Assembly (NCBI GenBank): GCA_024234435.1
Contig: JACKOF010000001.1
Span: 1,674,001-1,738,000, forward strand
Reading direction: 5' to 3'
DNA: 64,000 bases
Source: Pseudomonadales bacterium
GTDB taxonomy: Bacteria > Pseudomonadota > Gammaproteobacteria > Pseudomonadales > Porticoccaceae
Shown here: positions 17,637-25,972 of the stretch, piece by piece
Layout of the letters: each line of letters starts with the position of its first letter
How positions within the stretch are numbered: position 1 is the first letter of the stretch
Position numbers and translations under genes: made by a program
Notes under the pieces: generated by a model
Databases searched by the model: none
What the model saw: only the letters and a program-made list of their open reading frames with translations
Told to the model about the DNA's origin: nothing

Positions 17637-17668
17637 TATACCAAGATATATTATTATATCAAGATATA
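17637..17668. promoter_or_regulatory. Tandem motif B operators upstream of Nudix-like gene
   Basis: TATACCAAGATATA (17637-17650) and the perfect TATATCAAGATATA (17655-17668) lie 18 bp apart, 32 bp upstream of the Nudix-like start codon and just past the stop of the DUF35 gene at 17675. The position suggests a separate promoter for the Nudix-like and ferredoxin genes within the long minus-strand run. Confidence 0.7.
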
Positions 17669-17674
17669 AACAAA

Positions 17675-18052
17675 CTAAAGAAACCCTAAATATACTCCTT
17701 GTAACCCATACTCGCAGGTGATCGTCACTGATTCGCCGATTGCGGGCAAATTTGCCTTCTCGCCCCTAAAGCGGCAAGGCAACCGCACGCCTTGCGCCTC
17801 GCTCACCTCGACCAAACCGACGATATAAGGAACAGCACCGATCTCCAGCCCGGTAAAATTTCGGTGCATTTCAGAAGCAGCAAACAGTGTCCCGTTCAGG
17901 GAGACAGGCTCCCAGATAAATTGATCGTGTCGGCAACACTTGCAGACAGGCGTCGGATACCAATTCCAGGCCTTACAGTTTTCACAGCGAGGAAGACGCA
18001 GAATGCCCTCTTCAAGATTTTTTTGCCAGACGGCATCCAGTGGCTCTAGCAT
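17675..18052 (-). CDS. DUF35 OB-fold/zinc-ribbon protein
   Basis: A 125-residue stand-alone DUF35 protein. The N-terminal zinc ribbon reads LPRCENCKAWNWYPTPVCKC (C-x2-C, ten residues, C-x2-C), followed by an OB-fold with AVPYIVGLVEVSEAQGVRLPCR. Such proteins pair with Ltp/thiolase-like subunits and hold acyl-CoA substrates. The start ATG overlaps the stop of the Ltp-like gene (TAATG), and its Shine-Dalgarno GGAGGGG lies inside the end of that gene, so the two products are made together and probably form one complex. The same pair exists as a single fused chain at 14198-15823. Confidence 0.85.
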   Translation of the reverse strand: MLEPLDAVWQKNLEEGILRLPRCENCKAWNWYPTPVCKCCRHDQFIWEPVSLNGTLFAASEMHRNFTGLEIGAVPYIVGLVEVSEAQGVRLPCRFRGEKANLPAIGESVTITCEYGLQGVYLGFL

Positions 18053-19218
18053 TACCCCTCCTGACGCTTGAAAATCAGTGATGTGAATTGTCTGCCGGGT
18101 CCGGCACCAACAAATGCTGTTTGTGCACCCTGCACTTGCCTTGCTCCGGCCTGATGCCTGAGTTGATGAATAATCTCAGTGATATGCCCGGCCCCCAAAA
18201 GGTAACCATGCCCCATCAGTCCACCATGGGTATTTACCGGCAACTGGCCGTTAAATCTCAGCGCGCCTAACTGACACAGTTGGGCGCCCTCACCAGCCTT
18301 ACACAAACCCAGTGCTTCGAGCTGCATAATCACTGCAAAGGAAAAACAATCGTAAATACCGAAAAGATCCATATCCTCAATTGCCAGCCCAGCCGCTTTG
18401 AGCGCCTTTTGAGATGAGCGCCTGGTAGCAGGTAAAGCGGGCAACCAGGGGCTCTGCGTATAAAAATCCATATCCGGAATGGGCTCGTAGTCATAGGCCC
18501 AACTTGCCAGCTCAACAGGACTCTGCTTCCCGTTAAATGCGTCAGCCTTTGAAACCACCAGCGCTACGGCACCATCGCTTAATAATGAGCAATCCACCGA
18601 GCGCAGCGGCTCTGCGAGCATGGGTTTTGCCAGATATTGATCTTTTGTCAGTGCATCCTGCCGCTGTGCAAGCGGATGATGGCTGGCGTTAAAGCGGGTA
18701 GCTTCCACTACAGCCCACAACATATCTTGAACCTGATCATCCGTTAGTCCATGCAGGTGTTGGTAGCGTTTAGCTGCAACCGCGTAATACAAAGCCGGGC
18801 CAGCAAAACCCGCTGGCGCTTCAACAACTTTTTTGGCCTCCATTCCGGCATGGTATCCCGTTGGGCCATTGGGAGTGGTACCCCAATCAACACCAAAGTA
18901 AATCAAGGCATGGTCCACTTTCCCCGAAGCAACGAGGTCAAATGCCATACCAACAGAAGCCATGATGCCCGCCCCGACCGGTGATGTCTGTAACGTGAGT
19001 TGCACGTTATCAAGTCCAGCCATGGGAGCAATACGGTCAAAAGGTGCCATTTGCGGCGTCAGACTGCTCTCGGTGACAACAGCACCAATTTGGTCAGGAG
19101 CCAAACCAGCATCATTCAACGCCTCGGAAATGGCGTGAACAATTAATGCTTCTGCTTTTTTTCCCGACTTTCGAACCGGGTGGAATTCCCCAATTCCGGA
19201 AACAACGGCTGTTGTCAT
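18052..19218 (-). CDS. Ltp/SCP2-thiolase-like protein, probable aldolase subunit
   Basis: A 388-residue thiolase-fold protein of the lipid-transfer-protein (Ltp) type. Expected landmarks are present late in the chain: DLFGIYDCFSFAVIMQLEAL, LPVNTHGGLMGHGYLLGAGH and a glycine-rich FVGAGPGRQF tail. Where a true thiolase has its nucleophilic cysteine the sequence is TSPVGAGIMASVGMAFDL, without cysteine. With the following DUF35 gene this resembles the Ltp2/ChsH2-DUF35 retro-aldolase of steroid degradation. It sits 37 bp after the enoyl-CoA hydratase in a ligase-cyclase-hydratase-Ltp-DUF35 operon, an order that fits hydration of an enoyl-CoA followed by carbon-carbon cleavage. Substrate unknown. 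Confidence 0.82.
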   Translation of the reverse strand: MTTAVVSGIGEFHPVRKSGKKAEALIVHAISEALNDAGLAPDQIGAVVTESSLTPQMAPFDRIAPMAGLDNVQLTLQTSPVGAGIMASVGMAFDLVASGKVDHALIYFGVDWGTTPNGPTGYHAGMEAKKVVEAPAGFAGPALYYAVAAKRYQHLHGLTDDQVQDMLWAVVEATRFNASHHPLAQRQDALTKDQYLAKPMLAEPLRSVDCSLLSDGAVALVVSKADAFNGKQSPVELASWAYDYEPIPDMDFYTQSPWLPALPATRRSSQKALKAAGLAIEDMDLFGIYDCFSFAVIMQLEALGLCKAGEGAQLCQLGALRFNGQLPVNTHGGLMGHGYLLGAGHITEIIHQLRHQAGARQVQGAQTAFVGAGPGRQFTSLIFKRQEG

Positions 19219-19255
19219 TATGGCTGCCCTTTGAATTAAGCTTCAGAAAACCCGG

Positions 19256-20011
19256 TTATTTATCGAGAAATTTTCTGATTCCGCTTTTAAATGCTTCGGA
19301 TGAAAATACAATAGAACGCATACCCATACCAATTTCCAGCCCACTGCTATAGGAGGCTTCCGCACAGGCCCGGACGGTAGACTTGCCTACCCGAAAACCG
19401 GTAGGGCTAAAGTTGCCGACCATTTCGCAGAAGGCATTCACTTCAACTTCAAGTACATCATCCGCAACCACTTTCTGCACCAAACCGTACTCCAGCGCTG
19501 TTTGTGCCGAAATAGGGGCGCCAGTCGTCGCCATATACATCGTACGCCGTTCGCCCATTGCCTGAATCAACGGCGGCACAATCACCATTGGGAATGCACC
19601 CAGTTTAATCTCTGGCGTTCCAAACTGCGCGTTCTCTGTCGCAATCGCAAAGTCACAACCTGCCACCAAACCACAACCACCGCCCAGAGCTCGGCCTTGT
19701 ACAGCCGCCACAGTCACCGGTTTTAGCTGATGCATCAGCTCGAACATATAGCGAAAGCGCTCGCAGGCTTCCCACTGCTCTGCAGCACTGGCATCAATGA
19801 TATCGCGAAAGTCATTGATATTACCGCCAGCACAATAATCCTTACCTTCAGCAGCGATAATAACGACACCGGCATCTTGCACCGCTGGAGATTGAAAGCA
19901 GTGGATAAACGCCTCAATCATGTCATTGCTCATGGGGTTTCGCTGTTCAGGGTTATTCAACGTGAGGCGAACAATGGCTCCCTCCGCTTTTACTTTAATA
20001 AGCTCTGTCAT
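19256..20011 (-). CDS. Enoyl-CoA hydratase/isomerase family protein
   Basis: A 251-residue crotonase-fold protein with oxyanion-hole segments AAEGKDYCAGGNINDFRD (near residue 60) and GRALGGGCGLVAGCDFAIAT (near residue 110), then ENAQFGTPEIKLGAFP. Of the two glutamates of classical enoyl-CoA hydratase, the second (in TPEI) is present, while the first, normally following GGGC, is a glycine here. One-glutamate members often act as isomerases, hydrolases or dehalogenases, so hydration is not certain. It is third in the operon starting at 22593, between the cyclase and the Ltp-like gene, and should act on a CoA thioester of the pathway. Confidence 0.88.
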   Translation of the reverse strand: MTELIKVKAEGAIVRLTLNNPEQRNPMSNDMIEAFIHCFQSPAVQDAGVVIIAAEGKDYCAGGNINDFRDIIDASAAEQWEACERFRYMFELMHQLKPVTVAAVQGRALGGGCGLVAGCDFAIATENAQFGTPEIKLGAFPMVIVPPLIQAMGERRTMYMATTGAPISAQTALEYGLVQKVVADDVLEVEVNAFCEMVGNFSPTGFRVGKSTVRACAEASYSSGLEIGMGMRSIVFSSEAFKSGIRKFLDK

Positions 20012-20111
20012 CGGATCACACTATTGGAAAGGTTGTCGTGAAGTTCACCGTTGCCAATCAGGATTAAAGAAGCAGCGGGATATCTCATCGATTTACTGGC
20101 GCAACCGATAT

Positions 20112-20981
20112 TTAAAACATTAACATCGGTGCAACAGGGCTGGCCGTGCCACCGACAATACGTAACGGGTTAAGAGTCAACATCGCCAGGCAAACCCGCC
20201 CTTTCACTTGCTCGAGATCGAGCAACTCCAGAAACAAAACACCGTCGCCCTTCATCAGATTAACATGTAGCGGCAGCGCTTCTCCCGGAATACCAGACGG
20301 GCCAACTTCAACAGCTACATTGTCGGCACCAATAATCGAAAACTTGTGTTGCCTCACCCACTCAACACAGTCCTTCGCAAGACCGGGCCAAGACCAGCCA
20401 GTGTCGTGACCGGCACGATAGGCCTCAACTGATCCAGTCCGCACAATCAGCGCGTCACCGGGTTCAGGGGTAATCCCTGCATCATCAATAAGAGCTTGTA
20501 GTTGACTGGCGAAAATCGGCTCGCTCGGGTCGAGCCAGGGTTTGTCCGCAGGCACAGCATCAATAACCACTGCTCGAGTAACGATAGGGGGAATCGTCTC
20601 TGCACCGAGCTTGTTGGCACCGGTACTGCCCACATCCGTCGCAGGTAAATCACCAAACATTTTGCCATCACAAAACACGTGGCAAAGTGCATCGACATGA
20701 GTAGTGCCGTGGGTACCGAGAATAATCACATCATCAGAATGGCCGAAGCCCTCTTTCTCAATATGATGACCGGAAGAATAATCACCTCCATCGCGACGCA
20801 TGTAATGTTGAGGCGGCTGACGCATAGGGGCGACAGGCCCTTTGCCGTGGACAATGGGCAAGCCGATGGAAATGGCCTGGCATGTCGATACCGCACTCAT
20901 CGCCCTCTGAATAGCAGCCTTGTCTATGTACCTGAGTGCACCGGAAGTTGTTTCCGGCAAATCTTTTTTTGCAGCATCCAA
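20112..20981 (-). CDS. Cyclase family protein (kynurenine formamidase-like metal hydrolase)
   Basis: A 289-residue member of the cyclase/KynB family. The metal-binding signature HGTTHVDALCHVFCDGKM near residue 95 contains the H-x3-H-x-D pattern of the family (HGTTHVD), and further support comes from VTRAVVIDAVPADKP, GDALIVRTGSVEAY and IIGADNVAVEVGPSG. Members hydrolyse amides, lactones or cyclic diketones. It lies 77 bp downstream of the ligase at 21058 and 100 bp upstream of the enoyl-CoA hydratase, all on the minus strand. In an alicyclic degradation pathway it may open a ring, which is inference; the family's substrate range is wide. Confidence 0.85.
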   Translation of the reverse strand: MDAAKKDLPETTSGALRYIDKAAIQRAMSAVSTCQAISIGLPIVHGKGPVAPMRQPPQHYMRRDGGDYSSGHHIEKEGFGHSDDVIILGTHGTTHVDALCHVFCDGKMFGDLPATDVGSTGANKLGAETIPPIVTRAVVIDAVPADKPWLDPSEPIFASQLQALIDDAGITPEPGDALIVRTGSVEAYRAGHDTGWSWPGLAKDCVEWVRQHKFSIIGADNVAVEVGPSGIPGEALPLHVNLMKGDGVLFLELLDLEQVKGRVCLAMLTLNPLRIVGGTASPVAPMLMF

Positions 20982-21057
20982 AATTTTCTCACATCTGTTT
21001 TTTTTAGTTGTTTACAAACCAGAGCTTAAACGCACCCCGACTTGCCAGCAATGCTCT

Positions 21058-22593
21058 CTAGCTACCGCCCAAAGAGGATTGCCCTTCCCAAAATTCATTG
21101 CGTATTTCGTTCCGACGAATTTTGCCGACAGGCGTGCGAGGTAATGGCTCGTCTCTAAATACCACTTGCGTAGGCCGCTTTAATTTACCCAAACGATCAT
21201 GGCAAGTTTGCATAACCACCTCTGCACTGAGCGTTTGTCCCGGATTCAGCACAACAACTGCCACCGGCGTTTCACCAAAGCGCGCATGGGGCGCTCGGAC
21301 TACGGCCACTTCGCGCACTTCGGGCAAATCACCAATAACCAGCTCGAGCTCAGCGGGCCAAATATTAAAACCGCCAGAAATAATTAAATCATCTTTGCGA
21401 TCAGACAAATAAAGATAACCGTTTTCATCTATGCAGCCAACGTCCCCTGTACGCATCCAGCCATCAACAAATTTAGTTGCGGTTAATTCCGGAGCATTCC
21501 AATATTCGTTAATCATTCCATCGACTTGCAGCACCAGCTCGCCCACCTCTCCGGGCGTCACCTCATTATCTTCTTCATCAATAATACGGATACGAGCAAA
21601 AGGCATCACTCGCCCTGCTGCAATGAGTGGGTCAGAGCCTTCAACCTGCCCAAACCACTCTTTGGATGTCATCCAAACTACGGGAGTGGCCTCAGATGCG
21701 CCATACATCTGATTTAATGTGTCGCCAAACGTCTCATGGGCTTTTAGTGCAGTTTGCGGCAGCATGGGGGAACCACCGATTACTATAGCTTTCAGTTTTT
21801 CAAAACTACGGCCTTTGGTTTCTCCCAGCGCGCATAAATCACTGATTATGGTAGGCACGGCAAACATGTAGCCACCATGCTCGGACAACAGGCTCCAACA
21901 ACGCTCTGCTTCAAAACCGGGCTCTAAAATGTTGTAGCCGCCCAGTATCCACAGGGGTACAAACAGAAAGCCCGAGCCATGAGAAATAGGCGCAACATGA
22001 ATAGCACAATCGCCTGTTTCAATCGGAGGGCAACGGTAAGTCCAATCGCGATTCATATTCATCCAGGCACTGTGACTAAAAGCGATACCTTTGGGAATTC
22101 CCGTAGTGCCACCCGAGTGACGAATGATAAATAAATCCTCAAGACTAATATCGGGGTTTGGGTCTGTATTGTCGTGAGTTGCCAGCCAGCTATCGTAATT
22201 TTCATCCCGCATGATCAAGTGCTCAAGTGCGGGCACAGCTTGCTGAATGCCCTCCAGCTCATAAAGGTGCTCTTTATCAACTACCAAAGCTTTACAGCCG
22301 GTATTTCTTATCATATGAGCATGGGCTTCCGGTGCACTTTTCTTATACAAAGGCACTCGAACGAAATTGCCAATAGCACAAGCCAACACGAAATCCGAGG
22401 ATTCAAGGCAATTTAACTCCAGCACAGCGATTTTATCTTGGGGTTTTAATCCCTTATCAAGAAATGCATTTGCCAGGCGAAGCCCCCTGTCCCAGGCTTC
22501 CGCGAAAGTCAGCTCTCTTTCACCACTTACAATTGCCAATCTGTTCTTATGCCAGTTTGCCGCCTGGCGCATTGCGTCACGCACATTGATCAT
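21058..22593 (-). CDS. AMP-forming acyl-CoA ligase
   Basis: A 511-residue ANL ligase, full length, with IRHSGGTTGIPKGIAFSH, MYGASEATPVVWM, GWMRTGDVGCIDENGYLYLS, SGGFNIWPAELELV and the catalytic-lysine tail PLPRTPVGKIRRNEIR. It is similar throughout to the ligase at 11199-12740 and unlike the CaiC-type ligase at 26232. It heads an operon of ligase, cyclase, hydratase, Ltp-like and DUF35 genes and faces the small ORF/Rieske genes across a promoter region with a motif A palindrome. It should activate a carboxylic acid for that operon. Confidence 0.92.
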   Translation of the reverse strand: MINVRDAMRQAANWHKNRLAIVSGERELTFAEAWDRGLRLANAFLDKGLKPQDKIAVLELNCLESSDFVLACAIGNFVRVPLYKKSAPEAHAHMIRNTGCKALVVDKEHLYELEGIQQAVPALEHLIMRDENYDSWLATHDNTDPNPDISLEDLFIIRHSGGTTGIPKGIAFSHSAWMNMNRDWTYRCPPIETGDCAIHVAPISHGSGFLFVPLWILGGYNILEPGFEAERCWSLLSEHGGYMFAVPTIISDLCALGETKGRSFEKLKAIVIGGSPMLPQTALKAHETFGDTLNQMYGASEATPVVWMTSKEWFGQVEGSDPLIAAGRVMPFARIRIIDEEDNEVTPGEVGELVLQVDGMINEYWNAPELTATKFVDGWMRTGDVGCIDENGYLYLSDRKDDLIISGGFNIWPAELELVIGDLPEVREVAVVRAPHARFGETPVAVVVLNPGQTLSAEVVMQTCHDRLGKLKRPTQVVFRDEPLPRTPVGKIRRNEIRNEFWEGQSSLGGS

Positions 22594-22737
22594 CGAGCTT
22601 TCTAACCCCTTTATTTTCGTATCGAATTAACTGTAATTTTTATAGCCTGGCCGCTCAATAATCTGCAGAGCAAGCCGCCCTCATATGAAAACGAGCGCAG
22701 GCCGAAACGTTATATTACGTTTACACCCTCAAAAATA

Positions 22738-22751
22738 CAACACATATGTTG
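22738..22751. promoter_or_regulatory. Motif A palindrome between ligase operon and Rieske genes
   Basis: CAACACATATGTTG is a perfect 14-bp palindrome in the 220-bp divergent gap between 22593 and 22814. It has the same core as other motif A sites and an identical 14-bp sequence to that at 39417-39430. It could control both the ligase operon (minus) and the small ORF/Rieske genes (plus). Confidence 0.65.
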
Positions 22752-22813
22752 ACAAAAATCAGCCACACCATCATGCTACGTCCGAATCATGATCTCTGGA
22801 GCTGAAAGCACTT

Positions 22814-23005
22814 ATGGACATCAAGGATCACGTCTGCGAACAAAGTATCAAGCGCCTTTTTGAGGCTCGTGAACGCCAGTGCGAATATTCTTTTCTGCGT
22901 TATCTGGATGACCTCAGAGAACGTCTGGAAATTCTGGAAGAACCCGCACTTTGGGAAAAATATGGCAGGTACCTCACTGAGAAATACCCTTCCGACCAAA
23001 CATAA
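22814..23005 (+). CDS. Small hypothetical protein upstream of Rieske oxygenase
   Basis: A 63-residue ORF starting with ATG, with GGAG 12 nt upstream. The product is charged and helical (VCEQSIKRLFEARERQ, then YLDDLRERLEILEEPALWEK) with no membrane segment or cysteine motif. The amino-acid make-up is that of a real soluble protein, and it lies on the Rieske strand, 116 bp ahead, behind the motif A site. I do not recognise a family. It could be a small accessory subunit, or not be expressed. Confidence 0.5.
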   Translation: MDIKDHVCEQSIKRLFEARERQCEYSFLRYLDDLRERLEILEEPALWEKYGRYLTEKYPSDQT

Positions 23006-23121
23006 CCGTTCACAAGAACATCGCATTACTTTCCAGAAATCCGAGCTTCATCCGAGTACAAACCGACAATCACACTACCTAGCATTGCCTTAATCAAAAC
23101 ACCTACTGTGGAGGTACTGTT

Positions 23122-24375
23122 ATGGCCGTGCTAGAAAGTCTTGAGCGCATTAATGCATTATGGAAAGCAGAAGAGCAGAGAAGAAAAGAAAAAACCTATC
23201 CCCGTAATTTCCCCGAGCTTCCCGAGATTCCAACTGAACGCTATTTCAGCAACACTTTTTTTGAACTGGAAAAAAACACACTCTGGCAAAAAACCTGGCT
23301 GCTGGTAGGCCACGGCAATGAGGTGCCAGAAACTGGCAGCTACAGAACTGTCGATATTCTTGATATACCGATTTTTTTTGCCCGTAACAACCAGGGAGTT
23401 ATTCAGGCTTTTTACAATACTTGCCAGCACCGCGGAGCCAGATTACTTCATGATGCTACTGGCAAAAAAAGCTCTTTTCTGTGTCCTTATCATGCCTGGA
23501 ACTACGCACTGGACGGCACCTTGAAATTTGTGCCCGATGAAGCTGACTTTCCCAATCTGAAAAAATGCAACCGCTCACTAAAAAGTCTTCGCTGTGAAAC
23601 ACTGGGCAACCTGATTTTCATTTGCCTGGATGACAACGTTCAGCCTCTGACAGATTTTCTGGGTGGCATCGCAGACATGATTAGTGATATACCCTGGGAT
23701 AAAACCCGGCTTTATAAAGCCTTTGATTTTGAAGTGGATTGCAACTGGAAGTTTATTCACGACGCCTTTTCAGAAACCTACCACATCCAGTTTGTTCACA
23801 AAAACTCGGTCAATCAGGCCCTTAACCGTGTGTTCACGGCACGCCAAATGCTGAAAAATGGCCACAACGCCATGGTGGTAAAAAACCGTGCGGGAGAAAA
23901 TGGCGATGCCCAAAGCAATGTGCTCGATCGAGCGCCGATACAATCGGCCGACAGCCACTCCAGCACCGTACAACTAAACCCTGTGACCCGGAAAGGGCAA
24001 CGCAGCTACAATATTTTCCCCAATATCACTATTCCTGTGGCCGAGAATATCAGCACCATTATGGTTATGTCGCCACAGGCCAGAGATAAAAGCACCGTAC
24101 GCCTCTACTACATAAAAATTGATCCGGCAGCACCAATCGATACACGAGTAGATCAGGAAACTGTAGAGGCATTTAACGCAGTATTACAGGAAGACTTTGA
24201 TGCGCTTACCGGAATACAAAAAGCCGCAAAGAACAACGCCCTTCCCTCCGTCAAGCTCGGTTATGGAGAGCAGTTTATCTGCAACTTTCACCAACATCTG
24301 GATGAAACCATTGGCAAAGAAAACATTCCTCCCGAACTCCGGATAGAGGATGTGGAGCTTCCACTTGTTAGTTAG
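23122..24375 (+). CDS. Rieske non-heme iron oxygenase, alpha subunit
   Basis: A 417-residue ring-hydroxylating oxygenase large subunit. The Rieske [2Fe-2S] site is NTCQHRGARLLHD...FLCPYHAWNY (C-x-H, then C-x2-H; residues about 100-125). The mononuclear iron site is DAFSETYHIQFVH (residues about 213-225), with a third carboxylate expected later. It would use O2 and two electrons to hydroxylate or demethylate a substrate. No beta subunit or dedicated reductase lies nearby, so it is probably a homo-oligomeric type using shared electron carriers. A good ribosome site (GGAGGT) precedes the ATG. It stands between the small ORF and a tetR gene and is controlled from the motif A promoter region. Confidence 0.92.
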   Translation: MAVLESLERINALWKAEEQRRKEKTYPRNFPELPEIPTERYFSNTFFELEKNTLWQKTWLLVGHGNEVPETGSYRTVDILDIPIFFARNNQGVIQAFYNTCQHRGARLLHDATGKKSSFLCPYHAWNYALDGTLKFVPDEADFPNLKKCNRSLKSLRCETLGNLIFICLDDNVQPLTDFLGGIADMISDIPWDKTRLYKAFDFEVDCNWKFIHDAFSETYHIQFVHKNSVNQALNRVFTARQMLKNGHNAMVVKNRAGENGDAQSNVLDRAPIQSADSHSSTVQLNPVTRKGQRSYNIFPNITIPVAENISTIMVMSPQARDKSTVRLYYIKIDPAAPIDTRVDQETVEAFNAVLQEDFDALTGIQKAAKNNALPSVKLGYGEQFICNFHQHLDETIGKENIPPELRIEDVELPLVS

Positions 24376-24386
24376 ATCACGATATA
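24373..24386. promoter_or_regulatory. Motif B site upstream of tetR gene
   Basis: TAGATCACGATATA matches TATATC-N2-GATATA with one change in the left arm. It overlaps the last codon of the Rieske gene and lies 45 bp before the tetR start at 24432. It is a single site, unlike the tandem pairs elsewhere. Its place suggests that this TetR protein may bind motif B and control itself. Confidence 0.5.
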
Positions 24387-24431
24387 ATCAACTGCACTCA
24401 CAGAATACACAGACCGTTTGGGAACAGTTCA

Positions 24432-25052
24432 ATGCCTACAAAAAATCCAGACAACACCCGTCGCCGCCCCAAGCAAAGCCGGTCTATCAACACTGTTGAG
24501 AGCATTCTCCAAGCTGCGGAAGAGTTGTTTCTAAAACAGGGCTTTGACTCCGCAACAGTTGAGCAAATTGCCAAACGAGCCGGCGTTGGCATCGGCTCTA
24601 TTTATGACTATTTCCCCAACAAAATTTCTATCGCGCTGGCTTTACTGGAAAGTGTGTCGGCAATGATTGCCAACGATTCAAAAACCTACTTTATAGAATT
24701 TGGCAGGGAATCCATTGAAGAGAGCATGCCCAAAGTCATACGGAAAGTGTTCGGCAGCTATAAAAGGCACAAAAATATTGTTATTACACTGGTAGAAAGC
24801 GCGCCGGAGCTACGCCTCGCAGCGGAGTTGTATTCTGTTGAAAAACTGATTTACCGGGCAAGCCTGATCTATCTCCAGATTTATGAAGACAATTTTGCCG
24901 GAAAAAACCTCAATACTGCTCACGCGTTACTCAATCAGGTCTTCGCCGCGAGCATCAAGCAATACCTTTCAGATGAAAATCCACAGCTGTCTGAAGAAGA
25001 GTTTTTGCAAGAACTGTCCAATATGTTTCTTGCTTATATCATCAAACCCTGA
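24432..25052 (+). CDS. TetR-family transcriptional regulator, candidate motif B repressor
   Basis: A 206-residue TetR regulator with the helix-turn-helix in TVESILQAAEELFLKQGFDS and VEQIAKRAGVGIGSIYDYFP (residues about 18-60). The basic N-terminus (NTRRRPKQSRS) is typical. The ligand-binding half is not assignable. Motif B lies directly upstream (24373) and again upstream of the neighbouring convergent membrane protein gene (25973), so this is the best local candidate for the motif B regulator. That link is inference. A strong intrinsic terminator follows. Confidence 0.9.
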   Translation: MPTKNPDNTRRRPKQSRSINTVESILQAAEELFLKQGFDSATVEQIAKRAGVGIGSIYDYFPNKISIALALLESVSAMIANDSKTYFIEFGRESIEESMPKVIRKVFGSYKRHKNIVITLVESAPELRLAAELYSVEKLIYRASLIYLQIYEDNFAGKNLNTAHALLNQVFAASIKQYLSDENPQLSEEEFLQELSNMFLAYIIKP

Positions 25053-25067
25053 GCTTTACCCCGGTAT

Positions 25068-25098
25068 AAAAAAACCCGGCCAAAACCGGGTTTTTTTT
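25068..25098. terminator. Bidirectional intrinsic terminator
   Basis: AACCCGG (25073-25079) pairs with CCGGGTT (25086-25092) around a 6-nt loop. An A-run lies before the stem and a run of eight Ts after it, so it can end transcription both from the tetR gene (plus) and from the membrane protein gene ending at 25136 (minus). Confidence 0.9.
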
Positions 25099-25135
25099 AT
25101 TTCCGTTGCTGTCAACGGGTCCAGGTAACCTGGGC

Positions 25136-25870
25136 TCAAACCAATGCGGGGGTACCGCGGGCATCTCTGGTATTTGTACCGTGCAAATGCTTCAGAATGT
25201 AAAAGCTGAAGACACCGAAGAAAGCAAACAGCCAGGTGGTATATACAACAAAGAAGTTCCACAGGCCCGGCAGCTTGAAGGGGCCTTCGCTGACAAAAGG
25301 TAACAGCGAGAGTGGCACAAACACTAAACCCGTACCAATAGCGCTCCACCCTGTCCAGGCTGGGAAAATTTGCTGGTCACGGTTGAATATCACATAGAGG
25401 CCCAATCCTGTTAGCTGAATGGTCGTGATCATGTAGGTACAGTCGTAAATAAACCAGGTGAACATATGCACCATTTTAATAACGCCGGCATCAACCTCAC
25501 CAACCATAAATGCGCAAGCCGCCCAGATAGCCGGACAAAGAGCCAACACAAAAGCCGTAAGGGTACCGCCGGTCAGCTCCATAAAGCTGAGCGCAGTATA
25601 GTTGCCCTGCTTGTCTTTGAGCATGGAAGCCAACAGGCAACTCCAGGGAAGGTAAATCAAACCTACAACGGCCGAGACTATCATGCCTACCCTGATTTCC
25701 GGATACTTGCCGTAGTACTCCGAAACCAACTGTTCAGCTGTCATTCCCATCATGTTGGGCGGTGGAATGTTATGCCCCATGATGGCCCAGAAAATAATGT
25801 ACCCCAAAATGAAAGCCGGCCCACAGTAGGCCAAACCCAGTTCTATATTTCTTCTCGTTGTATCATTCAT
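25136..25870 (-). CDS. Hypothetical multi-pass membrane protein under motif B
   Basis: About 245 residues with roughly six transmembrane helices (for example GPAFILGYIIFWAIMG, VGMIVSAVVGLIYLPWSC, LTAFVLALCPAIWAACAFM, WFIYDCTYMITTIQLTGLGL, GLVFVPLSLLPFV, LWNFFVVYTTWLFAFFGVFS). The first loop has HNIPPPNMMGMTAEQLVSEY. I do not recognise a named family. Of three possible starts I prefer the ATG at 25870, which is six bases from GAGGGG. A perfect motif B palindrome lies 102 bp upstream, so it is probably co-regulated with the LLM and P450 genes. Transport or membrane handling of the hydrophobic substrate is possible but unproven. Confidence 0.7.
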   Translation of the reverse strand: MNDTTRRNIELGLAYCGPAFILGYIIFWAIMGHNIPPPNMMGMTAEQLVSEYYGKYPEIRVGMIVSAVVGLIYLPWSCLLASMLKDKQGNYTALSFMELTGGTLTAFVLALCPAIWAACAFMVGEVDAGVIKMVHMFTWFIYDCTYMITTIQLTGLGLYVIFNRDQQIFPAWTGWSAIGTGLVFVPLSLLPFVSEGPFKLPGLWNFFVVYTTWLFAFFGVFSFYILKHLHGTNTRDARGTPALV

Positions 25871-25972
25871 CATCAACCCCTCTTTGGAAAATTGGTACCT
25901 GCTGACGAGCCATGCTGTTTAACCGCAGGTACGTTTTACAGCCTTATAGCAATTATCTTGCAAAAAACAAGA

